Shown piece after piece: positions 33,996-35,201 of a stretch of DNA of 35,201 bases (its first letter is position 1; each line of letters starts with the position of its first letter). The notes under the pieces are model-generated. The model was not told the origin of the DNA. It did no database searches and was given only the letters and a program-made list of their open reading frames with translations. Source of the stretch: Bacteroidota bacterium (GTDB taxonomy: Bacteria; Bacteroidota; Bacteroidia; Cytophagales; Cyclobacteriaceae); the NCBI GenBank assembly GCA_013285945.1, contig JABDGP010000035.1:1-35201 (forward strand), given 5' to 3'. Made by a program: the position numbers and the translations under genes.

Positions 33996-35201
33996 TTAGT
34001 TCGCTCCGTCTGTTTGAGCAAAAGAAACAGTGAAGCCCCCTACTTTTTTTCCTAAATCTGAGCCAGCATCAATATCAATGCGGTAATGGATCCCTCCATA
34101 CAAACGCGACAAAGAAGCTTCATTAGCCATGTTCTCAAAATCACTTTGTGCTGCCGGAAACAAATAAGATAGCACAGTTGCAGCAGCCGAAGAGAATGTG
34201 GAGTGACCGCTTACGTAAGATGGAAAATTGGGGATGCCAGTGCCTGTTTTAATCGAAGGATCAAGCTGCGTTGGCCTTGGATTAAAGTAAAAGTATTTCG
34301 TATTCCAACAGGCTACAGCAGCATCCTGCATAGACATGTTAAGAAGTGCAAAAGCTCTGGCTGCCCGAACTTCACTGAACTTTGCATCGCGGATATATTC
34401 TTCAGCTATATCGTTCCAATGCCCCGGAGGAGTATATGTACCAACACCATCAGCCCACTTTAGTACAATAGCTTCCCGATCGCGGGTTAGATTGCTGGAA
34501 TAGTACTTCACTTCGCTTACCTGACTGCTCATTTCTGCAGACGATGTGGAAGGTGGTGGGCCAGGGCGTGCACTTACAATATCGGATGGCTGCATCATCC
34601 ACGCTTTTACATTTCCAAAGAACGGAAGCATCGGAGGCCGGGCTGGTACATCTAAACTCAGCCATGGGATTTGTCCATGCTTAACGGCTGTATCTTGCAA
34701 CGCCAGCCACTGAGGTGCGGTGCCAATAGCATTACCCATACCATCGGCTCCTGCACGTGTGATGTAGTCTGCGGCAACGGCTTTGCCCAAGGCTATACCT
34801 ACTGTGATATCGCTGGTTGAAGCTTTGCCTGATAATAATGCTGCACTTCTTTGTTCACCGGCTTTGGTCAATATTTCGTCTGATGATGCAGGAAACATTG
34901 CTAACAATATCGTCTGTGCTGCTCCTGACATAACGGCTTCTTCTGAAGGATAAGAAGGTATTCCGACCTGAGGCATGAGAGATTTTACTTTTTTATCTAC
35001 TACGTAAGGTGATGGTCTGTTGTATTGATACTTGTAATACCAAGCGGCTTTAAGTGCGTCATAAATTGCCGCACTCACATAACTGTAAGCACGTGCAGCG
35101 TATGGCGGATTGGCAAACGGAAACTGTGGATCAGCGAATGGGTTGTTTACATCAGGGAAAATATAGGTACCGTTGGCAAGTGGTGCCGGTGGTAGATTGT
35201 A
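33996..35201 (-). CDS. Vanadium-dependent haloperoxidase/PAP2-superfamily protein (N-terminus beyond window)
   Basis: The frame is open to the right edge of the window; the GTG at 35078 is internal, since upstream codons continue as a sensible protein (PFADPQFPFANPPYAARAYSYV). About 401 residues are seen. The pocket motifs are FNPRPTQLDPS (Arg), YVSGHSTFSSAAA (His), and SLSRLYGGIHYRIDIDAG (Arg and His), followed by the C-terminus. It is a second, clearly diverged haloperoxidase-like protein facing the sugar cluster. Export cannot be judged because the N-terminus is missing. The region around residues 150-190 of the visible part (VPARPPMLPFFGNVKAW) is characteristic of the bacterial haloperoxidase branch. 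Activity (halide oxidation or phosphatase) is unknown. Confidence 0.88.
   Translation of the reverse strand, partial: YNLPPAPLANGTYIFPDVNNPFADPQFPFANPPYAARAYSYVSAAIYDALKAAWYYKYQYNRPSPYVVDKKVKSLMPQVGIPSYPSEEAVMSGAAQTILLAMFPASSDEILTKAGEQRSAALLSGKASTSDITVGIALGKAVAADYITRAGADGMGNAIGTAPQWLALQDTAVKHGQIPWLSLDVPARPPMLPFFGNVKAWMMQPSDIVSARPGPPPSTSSAEMSSQVSEVKYYSSNLTRDREAIVLKWADGVGTYTPPGHWNDIAEEYIRDAKFSEVRAARAFALLNMSMQDAAVACWNTKYFYFNPRPTQLDPSIKTGTGIPNFPSYVSGHSTFSSAAATVLSYLFPAAQSDFENMANEASLSRLYGGIHYRIDIDAGSDLGKKVGGFTVSFAQTDGAN

Overview
The window looks like a chromosomal segment of a Bacteroidota member, most likely an environmental Cytophagales-type bacterium. The signs are SusC/SusD-type outer-membrane uptake genes, two type IX secretion C-terminal sorting domains, several Bacteroidota-type lipoproteins, promoter boxes of the TAnnTTTG type, and almost no Shine-Dalgarno sequences. 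The genus assignment is inference. I saw no rRNA, tRNA, CRISPR array, transposase or integrase.

Left part (1-10350): the end of a secreted T9SS-sorted protein; a membrane PAS histidine kinase with a single-domain response regulator 6 nt downstream; a 1160-aa secreted NHL-propeller protein with five tandem Ig-like repeats and a T9SS tail (minus strand); and a minus-strand operon of two soluble histidine kinases followed by two tandem paralogous STAS-like small proteins. After these come a small membrane protein and a YfiR-family periplasmic protein with its own promoter and terminator.

Central and right part (10677-35201): a disaccharide-utilisation region arranged around a 472-bp divergent regulatory region (13391-13862). 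To the left run an MFS permease and a cytoplasmic GH37 trehalase, overlapping by 4 nt. To the right run SusC and SusD, an 11-bp-stem terminator, and then two paralogous 1106-aa VCBS/FG-GAP + ASPIC/UnbV lipoproteins. A convergent membrane-anchored SRPBCC-GyrI-like protein separates these from a second plus-strand cluster: exported GH65 hydrolase, vanadium-haloperoxidase/PAP2-type lipoprotein, PfkB-family kinase, beta-phosphoglucomutase, and cytoplasmic GH65 maltose phosphorylase. A second haloperoxidase-type gene, truncated by the window edge, faces this cluster across a hairpin terminator.

Proposed working model: SusCD takes up an alpha-glucoside. The exported GH65 enzyme can cleave an alpha-glucobiose outside the cytoplasm. 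The MFS permease imports sugar, and inside the cell trehalase hydrolyses trehalose. Maltose phosphorylase makes beta-glucose-1-phosphate, which beta-phosphoglucomutase converts to glucose-6-phosphate. The role of the UnbV-type lipoproteins and the haloperoxidases beside these sugar genes is unexplained, and this is the most interesting part of the window. The divergent region holds two different operator-like palindromes (a TGACTAAA inverted repeat at 13420-13437 and a LacI/GalR-type site at 13680-13691), but no regulator gene lies in the window.
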